Shown one piece after another: positions 1 through 8,000 of a stretch of 64,000 nt of DNA. The notes under the pieces were generated by a model. The model ran no database searches and was not told the origin of the DNA. It was given only the letters and a program-made list of their open reading frames with translations. Origin of the DNA: Lutispora sp003527145 (GTDB lineage Bacteria; Bacillota; Clostridia; Lutisporales; Lutisporaceae); NCBI GenBank assembly GCA_029983695.1, contig JASBZB010000002.1, positions 1 through 64,000 of the forward strand, in the 5' to 3' direction. The translations under genes were made by a program, and so were the position numbers. Numbering within the stretch: position 1 is the stretch's first letter; each line of letters opens with the position of its first letter.

Positions 1-327
1 ATGCTGAAGCTCCGATAATCCTATATCATAGGGTTCTTCAAGCCCGCCTAAAGATTCATTTTCAATAGGATTCTCCTCTGCAGCCCTGTAAGAATTGCTT
101 CTGTTATCATCCCAGCTTGCGCCCTGCAGTACTGTCCTATCATCATATTCAAAACCGCTGCTATATTGGTGATTTGCTTCCGGAGCCATATTTCGATCCT
201 TATGGTCCGCGTTCTTAGTTTTTTTCGCTGATGATGGCATTGGCTTCTTCTCTTGATTGGCTTTGCCTATAGTGCCTATGATATTGGCAATAATAGAAAT
301 CAATATAAATATCCATATACTTTTCAA
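1..327 (-). CDS. Hypothetical membrane-anchored protein, N-terminal part
   Basis: An open frame runs from a TTG codon at 327 off the left edge, giving at least 109 codons. The first 17 or so residues are a hydrophobic segment rich in Ile (signal peptide or membrane anchor). The rest is polar, with many Asn, Ser, Glu and Asp residues and no recognisable motif, so it probably lies outside the membrane and may be poorly ordered. It follows floA by about 40 bases on the same strand and may belong to the nfeD-floA transcript. I do not recognise a family. The start is uncertain because the upstream Shine-Dalgarno match (caggga) is weak; an ATG eight bases upstream is out of frame. Confidence 0.6.
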   Translation of the reverse strand, partial: MKSIWIFILISIIANIIGTIGKANQEKKPMPSSAKKTKNADHKDRNMAPEANHQYSSGFEYDDRTVLQGASWDDNRSNSYRAAEENPIENESLGGLEEPYDIGLSELQH

Positions 328-367
328 TATGCATTCCCTGCCTTTATCCTAAACTCCGTACAGGAAT

Positions 368-1360
368 TTACTTTTTATCTTTAATTGATGCATCACTGCT
401 CTTGCCGGATTTCGATATTGAATCCCTCATCTGAGTATCAGCTTGAATGTTTTGCATATTCAGATAGTCCATCACGCCCATTTTCCCTTGTCTTAGAGCT
501 TCCGCCATAGCTTTGGGCACCTCGGCTTCGGCTTCAACAACTTTTGCCCTCATCTCCTGAACCCCTGCCTTCATCTCCTGCTCCTTTGCCACTGCCATGG
601 CACGCCTTTCTTCTGCTTTAGCCTGGGCTATCCTCTTATCTGCTTCAGCCTGGTCTGTTTGAAGCTGGGCACCTATGTTCCTCCCTACATCTACATCCGC
701 AATATCTATTGATAAAATCTCAAAGGCTGTACCGGAGTCCAAACCTTTGTTTAAAACAGTTCTTGAAATTAAATCAGGATTTTCCAGGACGGCCTTGTGG
801 CTTTCAGAGCTGCCTACTGTCGTCACTATTCCCTCTCCTACCCTGGCGATTATCGTCTCTTCTCCGGCTCCGCCTACCAGTCTATCGATATTGGCTCTCA
901 CTGTAACTCTGGCTTTTGCCTTGACTTCAATTCCGTCCTTGGCAACTGCTGCTACTACTGGAGTTTCAATAACCTTGGGGTTTACGCTCATCTGAACGGC
1001 TTGAAGCACATCTCTGCCTGCCAGATCTATAGCCGCTGCTCTCTCAAAGCTCAGGTCTATCTGAGCTCTTTGTGCCGCGATAAGAGCATTTACCACTCTA
1101 TCGACATTTCCTCCTGCCAGATAATGGGCTTCCAATTGATTGACAGAAACCCCAATACCGGCTTTTCTGGCCTTGATCAGCGGATTGACTATCCTGCTGG
1201 GAATGACCCTTCTGAGCCTCATTCCTACCAGATTAAATATGCCTACATTTACGCCTGCAGCTAATGATGAAATCCATAGCCCGATAGGTACAAAGCTCAG
1301 GAATATGGTTATTCCTAAAATGATAACAAATATGATCAGAATGGGTATTATCAAATCCAT
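368..1360 (-). CDS. floA: Flotillin-like protein FloA (SPFH family)
   Basis: FloA scaffolds functional membrane microdomains. The 330-residue protein has a hydrophobic N-terminus (about residues 3-45, a membrane hairpin), an SPFH domain around 60-230, and a C-terminal Ala/Glu-rich coiled coil (about 235-290, many EA and KA repeats) that drives oligomerisation. Length and architecture match Bacillus YqfA/FloA. A strong Shine-Dalgarno sequence (gaggaggag) precedes the ATG. It starts one base after the stop of the NfeD gene, and the nfeD-floA pairing is a conserved partnership, which supports the call. The role is known for the family; nothing here shows the client proteins. Confidence 0.93.
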   Translation of the reverse strand: MDLIIPILIIFVIILGITIFLSFVPIGLWISSLAAGVNVGIFNLVGMRLRRVIPSRIVNPLIKARKAGIGVSVNQLEAHYLAGGNVDRVVNALIAAQRAQIDLSFERAAAIDLAGRDVLQAVQMSVNPKVIETPVVAAVAKDGIEVKAKARVTVRANIDRLVGGAGEETIIARVGEGIVTTVGSSESHKAVLENPDLISRTVLNKGLDSGTAFEILSIDIADVDVGRNIGAQLQTDQAEADKRIAQAKAEERRAMAVAKEQEMKAGVQEMRAKVVEAEAEVPKAMAEALRQGKMGVMDYLNMQNIQADTQMRDSISKSGKSSDASIKDKK

Positions 1361-1361
1361 A

Positions 1362-1880
1362 TTAAATCTCCTCCTCAGATTTTTTTACTATAATTTTCAT
1401 GCTGTCAACCTCCGAAACAATGACTTTTGCCCCTTTATCTATGAATTCGCCTTGAGATTGAGCATTTGTTCTCTTGCCGTCAATTGTCACTACGCCGGAA
1501 GGTCTGAGAGGCGTTTCCGCAACACCTGTTTTTCCTATAAAAGAAACATCCTTTTCGGAGCTTGTATAGCCTTCTTCTTGTTTTTGCTCTGTATCTAATA
1601 TAAGAAATTTCATATACTTACTTCCATAACCTAGTTTATACATCATTACAATTACTAATACAAGTATCGCTATTGTGGCAATGATAAGCAATAAAGCCTC
1701 ATATATGCTTGAAGTGATCATTGCCACACTGATAATAACACATATTATCCCCGATACTCCTGCCACTCCAAAACCGGGCATCAAACCTTCAATAGCAAGC
1801 AGCACCAATCCAAGCACATATAGAAAAACCGTCAGCGCATTCCAATCGCCAAACAAAACATTTACCCCCTTTAGATTCAT
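1362..1880 (-). CDS. NfeD family membrane protein
   Basis: Short-form NfeD protein of 172 residues without the serine protease domain of long NfeD. Residues about 15-105 hold several hydrophobic helices (one run reads VFLYVLGLVLLAIEGLMPGF), and residues about 115-172 form the predicted OB-fold NfeD C-terminal domain, with TPLRPSGVVTIDGKR as the typical conserved stretch. NfeD proteins assist flotillins in membrane domain organisation, and the gene lies directly upstream of floA with a one-base gap. The ATG at 1880 has no good Shine-Dalgarno sequence, so the exact start is less certain than the identity. Confidence 0.88.
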   Translation of the reverse strand: MNLKGVNVLFGDWNALTVFLYVLGLVLLAIEGLMPGFGVAGVSGIICVIISVAMITSSIYEALLLIIATIAILVLVIVMMYKLGYGSKYMKFLILDTEQKQEEGYTSSEKDVSFIGKTGVAETPLRPSGVVTIDGKRTNAQSQGEFIDKGAKVIVSEVDSMKIIVKKSEEEI

Positions 1881-1956
1881 CGAGTCGATTATAAACTCAA
1901 TTATAAAGTTTATAATATATTAATATTATTATACACCAGTCTTATAACCATTTCTA

Positions 1957-3126
1957 TTAATAATATATTTTTACTACTTCTTTTCCGAATAAATCTAATT
2001 TTTCTGCCAGCAACTCCAGAATTTCCGTCTTTATACCTAAAGCATCTGAAAATTCTTGTTTTTTATGCGCCGGATTAACCGCCCTTCCAATATAAATGTT
2101 TATATGAGTATATCTATCAAGCAGCATTCTTGTAAGCTTAGATGCACCGTCATTATATCTATATATAAAATTGTATTGCTCCATAGCACCTTTATTGATA
2201 TCTTTAAGATTTTTCAATACTTTGTTTAAAGTAATAATACCTTCTGTAACGAGATCAATTCCTGAGATATATGCTATAGGAGGTATATCAGGGCTTTCAT
2301 ATTCCAAAACAGTTTTTATGGGCTTTTTTATGCATCTGCTGACAATATTTGCAGTAGTTCCGCCGCAAACAACCTTGGCTCCGGGGCAATCCATAAAGGA
2401 CTTGACTGCAGCAGCATCCATAGAGGGATCAGAAGGAGGACCTGCCATTATTGATAAATGGCTTGGCTGTCTGATCTCTGCAGCTACAATGGTGGTATCA
2501 TCTCCCGGCTCACCTTGATAGAAGCTGCTGCAAGCGCTTATTATCTGTCCTGCCAGCATATTTACGGAAGGATTTTTCCTAACGTTTTTTTGTATATACT
2601 CCAGCACATTGTCATATTGCCATCCCATATTCAGTATTTTGCCTACTCCCGCATGAACTACGCCATCGCTGAACATGACAAAAATATCCTCTTTAAATAT
2701 TTGCAATTCTGACTCTCTGATCCTTTTTCCATGAATGATTCTTTCTTCCCAAGGCAGGCTAACAGCTTCCCCGCCTCTGAAAAATGCTATGGAAGGATTG
2801 TCGAATTCTACTATATAAGCATGTCCATCATTAAATATTTGTAATATGGTAAATGTAGAATATGCCACTTGCCTTACACTGCATATGGGAAGAGTCTGTG
2901 TAATAGTATCAACGGCCTCATCAATGGAAGCCCCTTCTTTAAGCATAGTACCAATTATTTTAGATGTAAGCGTTGCCAGAATGTTGGCTTTCACACCACT
3001 CCCTAAACCGTCCGACAGTATAATTATTACGGACTCCCTTGTCCTTATTACTTCAACCTTATCACCGCAAAGCTCTTCATTGTGCTTGTTTAAGCTGCGT
3101 ACAGACACGTCAACAAAAAATGCCAT
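1957..3126 (-). CDS. SpoIIE-type PP2C serine phosphatase
   Basis: The N-terminal 225 residues form a PP2C/SpoIIE phosphatase domain: the metal-binding Asp of LSDGLGSG (Asp39), a central MFSDGVVHAG and a terminal GEPGDDTTIVAAEI motif, all acidic residues that bind the catalytic metals. About 160 further residues follow (PPSDPSMDAAAVKSF onward) that I cannot assign. No membrane segment is visible, so it should be cytosolic. The ATG directly abuts the stop codon of the hydrogenase-PAS gene, so the two are co-translated. Pairing of HydS-type hydrogenases with PP2C phosphatases is known in anaerobes, so it is probably the output enzyme of that sensor. It is not SpoIIE itself, which carries many membrane helices. 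Confidence 0.85.
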   Translation of the reverse strand: MAFFVDVSVRSLNKHNEELCGDKVEVIRTRESVIIILSDGLGSGVKANILATLTSKIIGTMLKEGASIDEAVDTITQTLPICSVRQVAYSTFTILQIFNDGHAYIVEFDNPSIAFFRGGEAVSLPWEERIIHGKRIRESELQIFKEDIFVMFSDGVVHAGVGKILNMGWQYDNVLEYIQKNVRKNPSVNMLAGQIISACSSFYQGEPGDDTTIVAAEIRQPSHLSIMAGPPSDPSMDAAAVKSFMDCPGAKVVCGGTTANIVSRCIKKPIKTVLEYESPDIPPIAYISGIDLVTEGIITLNKVLKNLKDINKGAMEQYNFIYRYNDGASKLTRMLLDRYTHINIYIGRAVNPAHKKQEFSDALGIKTEILELLAEKLDLFGKEVVKIYY

Positions 3127-4827
3127 TTAACTTTCCTCACTCTTCAACATAATATCCTTTAGCTTGCTTAACGAAACCTTTGTCTCCGCCGTGGTTTCGC
3201 CCAAAAGGCTAGCTATTTGCTGTGCTACATACATTTGTTTATCTATTACATCTTGAGCCAGCTTAATAGATTCGTTCTTGACCTTGAAATCTTTTTCTTT
3301 TTGCTTTTCTTCCTCCGTTATATCTTTAAAAATGCCTAAAATAAGCCCATGCTCGTTCAAACGTACTATTGTGGCTTGGGTTCTTATTCCGTAATTATCA
3401 AAGCTGATTTTCTTAGTGATCAAGCTCTCGCCCGATTCCATTAAGCATATGAATTCATATACATCAAAATAATCATAGGCTTTTTTTCCTATTATATCAG
3501 CTCGGCTAAGGCCGAACATCTTTTCGGCAGATTTATTAAATTCCTGTATCTCAAAATCTTCGTTTATTGCCATTATTACATTAGGGGTGTTGCTTATTAT
3601 TATGTTCGAAATAGATTCTGCTCTTTCCTTCATATAAGGAAGGCACATATACAACTCTGCTTTTCCCTGATATACCGCTATGGCTTTCTCTCTGCATGAA
3701 TTATATCCGCATGCACCGCAGTTAAATTCTTTCTCCTTGCCGGGTTTCCCTATTTTCTTCAATATTCCTCTTATCTCATCTTCAGTGGGCATTTTAGCAT
3801 CAGGCGATTTCCCTGAAAATACCTTGTCCAGCTTTATTTTATCACCCTTGTTTTTATTCGCAGCCCGGCTTTTAACCGCAAATTCGATGAGTTTCCTTCT
3901 TTCCTCAAGAATCCCTTTCTTTAATTTATTGCATCCTGAACCATTGAGACAGCCACCCCTGCAAGCATTCATTTCTAAAAAAGCACCTTTAATCCCTTTG
4001 CCTGAAGAAAGATATTCCAATATATCCATGCATTCATCTATTCCATCTATACTCATAGTTTTTTGAATTTCCCGATCTAATCCCATGCTCATGAGCACGC
4101 CACCGGGCATGGGATAAAATCTGCTGCTTCCTGGTTCTTCATTATCAAGCTCCGCTTCCCGGCATTGGGATATATCTATATTTTCCTCTTCAAACCACTG
4201 ATAAAGCTCATCATAGGTCAATACAGCATCGACAAATCCTTCACATTGCGGCTCTTCACTCTCATGCTTCTTAGCCACACAAGGACCTATAAATATAACC
4301 TTGGCATCCATTCCCATTCTCTTCTTTATCATCTTGCCATGAGCTATCATAGGTGATACTACCTCAGCCATATTTCCGACCACATGAGGATAGTATGTTT
4401 GAATCAAATAATTAATAGTCGGGCAAGCTGTGGAAATAACATTCTCTCCGGGCTTGGCTTCCACAATCTCTTTATACTTTTGTGAAACCAGCCTGGCGCC
4501 TGCTGCAGTTTCTTCAACAGCAGAAAATCCGAGTTTTTTAATCGCTCCTATCAATCTTTCCGGGCTATCGGTCAGGGAAATAAATGATGGAGCAAGGCTT
4601 GCAATAACTGTAAAACCCTGAGAAATAAACTCTTTGACTTTTCCGATATCACTTCTGATATACTTTGCATTCTGAGGGCATATTTTTAAACAAGTGCCGC
4701 ATACAATGCACATATCCTCTATGATTTGAGCCTGTTGATCCTTAATCCTTATCGCTTTAACAGGGCAGTGTCTGACACATTTATAACAGTTTTTACAATC
4801 AGTTTTTGACAGTTTTATTGCATTCAT
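3127..4827 (-). CDS. Sensory-type [FeFe]-hydrogenase (HydS-like) with PAS domain
   Basis: The 566-residue protein has a 2x[4Fe-4S] ferredoxin domain (Cys11/14/17/21 and Cys40/43/46/50), a hydrogenase large-subunit domain (about 70-340), an extra Fe-S domain (CGACGYNSC, about 370-400) and a C-terminal PAS domain (about 405-515) with a short coiled tail. The H-cluster motifs are present but divergent: L1 STACPT (Cys135), L2 GPCVAKK (Cys183), L3 EMNACRGGCLNGSGC (Cys289, Cys293). Ala134 stands where catalytic enzymes have the proton-transfer Cys of TSCCP, as in known HydS sensors. The start at 4827 follows ggagagtgaataat inside the end of the upstream gene; an ATG 15 codons earlier lacks a site. 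Likely an H2 or redox sensor; catalysis is expected to be weak. Confidence 0.85.
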   Translation of the reverse strand: MNAIKLSKTDCKNCYKCVRHCPVKAIRIKDQQAQIIEDMCIVCGTCLKICPQNAKYIRSDIGKVKEFISQGFTVIASLAPSFISLTDSPERLIGAIKKLGFSAVEETAAGARLVSQKYKEIVEAKPGENVISTACPTINYLIQTYYPHVVGNMAEVVSPMIAHGKMIKKRMGMDAKVIFIGPCVAKKHESEEPQCEGFVDAVLTYDELYQWFEEENIDISQCREAELDNEEPGSSRFYPMPGGVLMSMGLDREIQKTMSIDGIDECMDILEYLSSGKGIKGAFLEMNACRGGCLNGSGCNKLKKGILEERRKLIEFAVKSRAANKNKGDKIKLDKVFSGKSPDAKMPTEDEIRGILKKIGKPGKEKEFNCGACGYNSCREKAIAVYQGKAELYMCLPYMKERAESISNIIISNTPNVIMAINEDFEIQEFNKSAEKMFGLSRADIIGKKAYDYFDVYEFICLMESGESLITKKISFDNYGIRTQATIVRLNEHGLILGIFKDITEEEKQKEKDFKVKNESIKLAQDVIDKQMYVAQQIASLLGETTAETKVSLSKLKDIMLKSEES

Positions 4828-4828
4828 A

Positions 4829-5074
4829 TTATTCACTCTCCAGAATAAATGTCCTAAAAAAACTTTCCACATTTTGAGGATTAACGCTATTGATATATCT
4901 ATCTCCTACCTTGATTACAACACCATCAGCGCAATGTCCGAGACAGAAGGATGCCTTTAAGTCCACTTGTTCATCCATAGAATATCTGGCTATAAGCTCT
5001 TGCAGGCTCTTTATCACCTTGTATGAACCCTTAATATGACATGAACTTCCTATACAAACACTAATCTCTATCAT
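4829..5074 (-). CDS. Thioredoxin-like [2Fe-2S] protein (NuoE/HymA C-terminal type)
   Basis: An 81-residue protein with the four-cysteine pattern of thioredoxin-like [2Fe-2S] ferredoxins: Cys7 and Cys12 (CIGSSC) and Cys44 and Cys48 (CLGHC). It corresponds to the C-terminal half of NuoE/HydC subunits, which carry electrons to [FeFe]-hydrogenases and flavoprotein dehydrogenases. It is the first gene of the three-gene module and lies one base from the hydrogenase-PAS gene, so it probably exchanges electrons with that protein. A Shine-Dalgarno sequence (aggaagtgaagaa) precedes the ATG. Expression is probably Rex-controlled (see 5099-5116). Confidence 0.86.
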   Translation of the reverse strand: MIEISVCIGSSCHIKGSYKVIKSLQELIARYSMDEQVDLKASFCLGHCADGVVIKVGDRYINSVNPQNVESFFRTFILESE

Positions 5075-5098
5075 TTCTTCACTTCCTGTCAGTTACTG

Positions 5099-5116
5099 TA
5101 GTTAATTATTTAACAA
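5099..5116 (-). promoter_or_regulatory. Candidate Rex (NADH/NAD+ sensor) operator
   Basis: On the minus strand this reads TTGTTAAATAATTAACTA, 13 of 14 specified positions of the Rex consensus TTGTTAANNNNTTAACAA. It touches the -10 hexamer at 5116-5121 and lies about 25 bases upstream of the [2Fe-2S] gene start, the expected place for a repressor of the hydrogenase module. Rex control of hydrogen and fermentation genes is established in Clostridia; its use here is inferred. Confidence 0.65.
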
Positions 5117-5121
5117 TTATA
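5116..5121 (-). promoter_or_regulatory. Probable -10 element of the hydrogenase module promoter
   Basis: TATAAT on the minus strand, about 40 bases upstream of the [2Fe-2S] gene. I find no convincing -35 hexamer at 16-18 bases, so the promoter call rests on the -10 and on the overlapping Rex-like site. Confidence 0.45.
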
Positions 5122-5153
5122 TTGTAACAATTATCTCCCCATCTTGTCTATAG

Positions 5154-5209
5154 TTGAACGAGACTTCATTCAGAAGGGGATCGCACACCCACTGAATCTT
5201 AATTCAGTG
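5154..5209. repeat. Dispersed intergenic repeat, copy 1
   Basis: Starts with TTGAACGAGACTTCATTCAG (5154-5173), identical over 20 bases to 33303-33322, followed after a short spacer by CCCACTGAAT as in the other copy. A perfect hairpin CACTGAAT-ctta-ATTCAGTG occupies 5190-5209. No coding potential is seen. It occupies the 309-base gap between the hydrogenase module and yqeY. Confidence 0.7.
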
Positions 5210-5236
5210 ATTAATAGATTTTACATTTTGAGCTAA

Positions 5237-5283
5237 AAGAAAAGCCTCATTGAAATATTTAATAAATCAACAAGGCTTTTCTT
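5237..5283. terminator. Possible long-loop hairpin
   Basis: Eleven-base inverted repeat AAGAAAAGCCT / AGGCTTTTCTT with a 25-base loop in the gap between the hydrogenase module and yqeY. The arms carry A- and T-rich flanks on both strands, but the large loop makes terminator function uncertain. Confidence 0.3.
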
Positions 5284-5344
5284 GCAAAGTTCTTAAGTTC
5301 CAGTGCTTATTAAGGAAATCCAAACTTTTTTATGCATTATTATA

Positions 5345-5372
5345 AAACCTGAAATCTATAGATTTCAGGTTT
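5345..5372 (-). terminator. Rho-independent terminator after yqeY
   Basis: Perfect 12-bp stem AAACCTGAAATC / GATTTCAGGTTT with loop TATA, 11 bases past the yqeY stop, followed on the minus strand by a T-rich stretch. It closes the mtaB-HIT-rpsU-yqeY run. Confidence 0.85.
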
Positions 5373-5383
5373 ATTAATCAGAA

Positions 5384-5827
5384 TTAATCTAAATGCTTTT
5401 TAACTAATTCATTTACCAATCTTCCATCTGCCCTGCCTTTGGTCTTAGGTAAAAGAGCCTTCATCACCTTTCCAATATCCTTGGCACTTTGAGCTCCAAC
5501 TTCAAATATTGTTTGTGAAACAATGCTGTCTAACTCATCTTCACTAAGCTGCTGAGGAAGGTAGGCCATCAAAATATCAATTTCCCTTTTTAAATCCTCC
5601 ACCAGGTCAGGTCTATTGCCTTTTTCGAATTCCGGTATGGAATCCTTTCTTTGCTTTACAGCCTTTGCAATAACTTCAAGAATAGCTTCATCATCCAGTT
5701 CTGTCTTTTTATCCTTTTCAATCTGAAGTATTCCTGCCCTCACCATAGTGATGGCATTTTTTCTTAAGGTGTCTTTATCTTTCATTGCAGCCTTCATATC
5801 ATCCAGTAAAACTTGCTTTAGAGACAT
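5384..5827 (-). CDS. yqeY: GatB/YqeY domain protein
   Basis: The 147-residue YqeY protein is made of the tRNA-binding tail domain shared with GatB of the amidotransferase. The sequence opens with a helical part (KQVLLDDMKAAMKDKD) and ends with the conserved ...KDIGKVMKALLPKTKGRADGRLVNELVKKHL segment in the usual order. The length is typical. It follows rpsU by 26 bases, a pairing conserved across Firmicutes. It probably acts on or near aminoacyl-tRNA, but the exact role is not established. The Shine-Dalgarno sequence (aggatgg) is weak. A strong terminator follows. Confidence 0.92.
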   Translation of the reverse strand: MSLKQVLLDDMKAAMKDKDTLRKNAITMVRAGILQIEKDKKTELDDEAILEVIAKAVKQRKDSIPEFEKGNRPDLVEDLKREIDILMAYLPQQLSEDELDSIVSQTIFEVGAQSAKDIGKVMKALLPKTKGRADGRLVNELVKKHLD

Positions 5828-5853
5828 TTAAACCATCCTTTTTATATAAAACT

Positions 5854-6030
5854 TTATTTAAATTTTCTCTTTCTAGCTGCTTCAGATTTCTTTTTTCTTT
5901 TTACACTAGGCTTCTCATAATGTTCTCTTTTTCTAACTTCAGCCAGCACTCCAGCTCTAGCACATTTTTTCTTGAAACGTCTCAATGCGCTTTCCAAAGA
6001 TTCATTTTCACCAACTTTAATTTCAGACAT
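5854..6030 (-). CDS. rpsU: 30S ribosomal protein S21
   Basis: A 58-residue, highly basic protein running from MSEIKVGENE to KRKFK. S21 sits at the 3' end of 16S rRNA near the anti-Shine-Dalgarno region and helps mRNA binding at initiation. The sequence shows the typical ESLESALRRFKKKCARAG core, then VLAEVRKREHYEKPS, then a Lys/Arg tail. The start codon follows a ggaggg-type site. The gene sits between the HIT-family gene and yqeY in the same order as in many Firmicutes. Confidence 0.95.
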   Translation of the reverse strand: MSEIKVGENESLESALRRFKKKCARAGVLAEVRKREHYEKPSVKRKKKSEAARKRKFK

Positions 6031-6160
6031 CTAACTCACCCTCCCTCCGCTGGTAACAATCACTAGGTTAAATTTAACTGCATAAAAAGTGGGATAAATT
6101 AAACACATATTTTATTATACAGTACATGCTAATCAGGTGTCAATAAAAGGTTTGACTAAT

Positions 6161-6505
6161 TTAACCGGGAGGCCATTGCAAAAGCCTGCCGCCTAAAAGG
6201 TGAAAATGTATGTGGGGAACTGTTTGTCCTCCATTCTCTCCGATGTTGTTTACTACTCTGAAACCTTTTTCATCAATGTTCAGATCTTTTGCAAGCTTAG
6301 AAGCGACCTTGAAAACATGACTTATCAGCAGATATCCATCTTCATTTAGATCCATAATAGATCGGACATGAGTTTTGGGGACAATGAGCACGTGAACCGG
6401 AGCTTCCGGGTTAATATCGTTAAATGCCAGCACCTTATCATCCTCATATACCTTGCTGCATGGTATTTCACCCTTTATTATTTTACAAAAGATACAGTTT
6501 TCCAT
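6161..6505 (-). CDS. HIT family nucleotide-binding protein (HINT-like)
   Basis: A 114-residue histidine-triad protein. The nucleotide-hydrolase motif HIHFHLLGGR near residues 98-107 supplies the catalytic histidines, and the N-terminal CIFCKIIKGEIPCSKVYEDD is the classical HINT start, with Cys residues that can bind zinc. These enzymes hydrolyse purine nucleoside phosphoramidates and adenylates. Length is normal. A strong Shine-Dalgarno sequence (gggaggtgat) lies nine bases before the ATG. It belongs to the conserved mtaB-HIT-rpsU-yqeY order. The physiological substrate cannot be read from sequence. Confidence 0.93.
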   Translation of the reverse strand: MENCIFCKIIKGEIPCSKVYEDDKVLAFNDINPEAPVHVLIVPKTHVRSIMDLNEDGYLLISHVFKVASKLAKDLNIDEKGFRVVNNIGENGGQTVPHIHFHLLGGRLLQWPPG

Positions 6506-6575
6506 AAAAATATATCACCTCCCTAAATAGGCTTAGAGAATTATTCAACAAAACATTTAAAAATCCTTCTAGATA

Positions 6576-7883
6576 CTAAATCTTTTCCAAAATTCCCAAC
6601 ATCATGTCTTTATTTATGCCTTTAATTTTTGTGCTAATTATCTTACCCTTAATATCATATGCAGTCTCAGCCATTACTCTTATATAATTATCTGTCAATC
6701 CTTCATAATAATTGCTGTTTTCATCGATTTTTTGCTCAAAAAGTACATTTAAAGATTTACCTATAAAGCTATTCATAAACTTCATTTGATTTTCTTTTGC
6801 AATATTGAATATAATCTTGCTTCTCTCTTCCTTAACCTGCGCGCTGACCTGCCCTTTAAACTTTGCAGCCGGGGTTCCTTTTCGGGGTGAAAATTTAAAA
6901 ATGTGCATGCTGCTGAAGGAAACTTCTTTAACAAATTGGACAGTTTTTTCAAACTCCTCTTGTGTCTCTCCCGGAAATCCTACGATTATATCTGTTGTTA
7001 TGCCTACTTCAGGATATATGCTTCTCAATTTTTTTACAACTTCCATGTACTCCTGTGTGGTGTACTTCCTGTTCATCCTCTTCAATGTCTCATCACAGCC
7101 GCTTTGCAATGACAAATGAAAATGCCTGCAAAGCTTGTTCAGATGAGGAAGTCTTCTCAAAAAATCATCATCAAAGGTTTTAGGCTCAACAGAGCTCATT
7201 CTAAGCCTTTCAATGCCATCCACATCATGGACCATTTGTATTATATCTATCAGCCCGATATCGCCCAGATCTCTTCCATAAGACCCCACATGAATGCCTG
7301 TTAATACTACTTCTTTATATCCGCTGTCAGCCAGAATCTTAACCTCTTCTATTATGCTATCCGGTTTCCTGCTTCTGATATGACCTCTGGCATAGGGTAT
7401 TATGCAGTATGTGCAGTATTGTTCACAGCCTTCCTGAATCTTTATGAAAGCTCTGGAGCGGCTTTTATAGTGCTTAATATTCATATCTTCAAATTCTTCT
7501 ATCTCCATTATATCTCCCACAACACTGATCTTGTCTTCAACGTTTTGAGCATCTTCCACCAGCTGTACTATTTTGGAACGTTCATTTGTTCCCAGAACTA
7601 GCCTTACCCCATCTATGCCTAAAATTTCATCAGGGGCGATTTGAGAATAACATCCGACCACTGCAATAAAAGCCTTTGGATTATATTCCAAAGCTCTCCT
7701 TATTATCTGCCTGGATTTCCTATCTCCCATATTGGTTACAGTGCATGTATTTATTATATAAATATCTGAATAGCCATCATATTCTACTATTTCATAGCCC
7801 GCATTTTCAAATGCTTCTATCATGGCCTCGGTTTCATATTGATTGACCTTGCAACCCAAAGTATAAAAAGCTACTTTATTCAA
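6576..7883 (-). CDS. mtaB: tRNA t6A37 methylthiotransferase MtaB
   Basis: Radical-SAM methylthiotransferase that makes ms2t6A at position 37 of tRNAs reading ANN codons. The 435 residues carry an N-terminal UPF0004 domain (TLGCKVNQYETEA plus further Cys residues for an auxiliary cluster), the radical-SAM motif CEQYCTYCIIPYARG near 153-167 and a C-terminal TRAM-like RNA-binding region. TLGCKVNQ and overall length favour MtaB over MiaB. The start is TTG at 7883, seven bases after ggagg. It follows rsmE on the same strand across a repeat-containing gap. Confidence 0.94.
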   Translation of the reverse strand: MNKVAFYTLGCKVNQYETEAMIEAFENAGYEIVEYDGYSDIYIINTCTVTNMGDRKSRQIIRRALEYNPKAFIAVVGCYSQIAPDEILGIDGVRLVLGTNERSKIVQLVEDAQNVEDKISVVGDIMEIEEFEDMNIKHYKSRSRAFIKIQEGCEQYCTYCIIPYARGHIRSRKPDSIIEEVKILADSGYKEVVLTGIHVGSYGRDLGDIGLIDIIQMVHDVDGIERLRMSSVEPKTFDDDFLRRLPHLNKLCRHFHLSLQSGCDETLKRMNRKYTTQEYMEVVKKLRSIYPEVGITTDIIVGFPGETQEEFEKTVQFVKEVSFSSMHIFKFSPRKGTPAAKFKGQVSAQVKEERSKIIFNIAKENQMKFMNSFIGKSLNVLFEQKIDENSNYYEGLTDNYIRVMAETAYDIKGKIISTKIKGINKDMMLGILEKI

Positions 7884-8000
7884 TGTTTTTCCTCCAGTCT
7901 TGATTTTACGTCAATAATTACTTTACTAACAAACTCTAAGTTCCTTCACAATCCGCTCTTATATCAGTCAGCAAAGCAGTACCTGGTTCACGCAATCCTC

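Noticed and set aside
675..1598. Plus-strand ORFs opposite floA and nfeD (and similar mirror ORFs elsewhere)
   Set aside because: They lie entirely in antisense frames of well-supported genes, lack ribosome sites and show no protein-family pattern.
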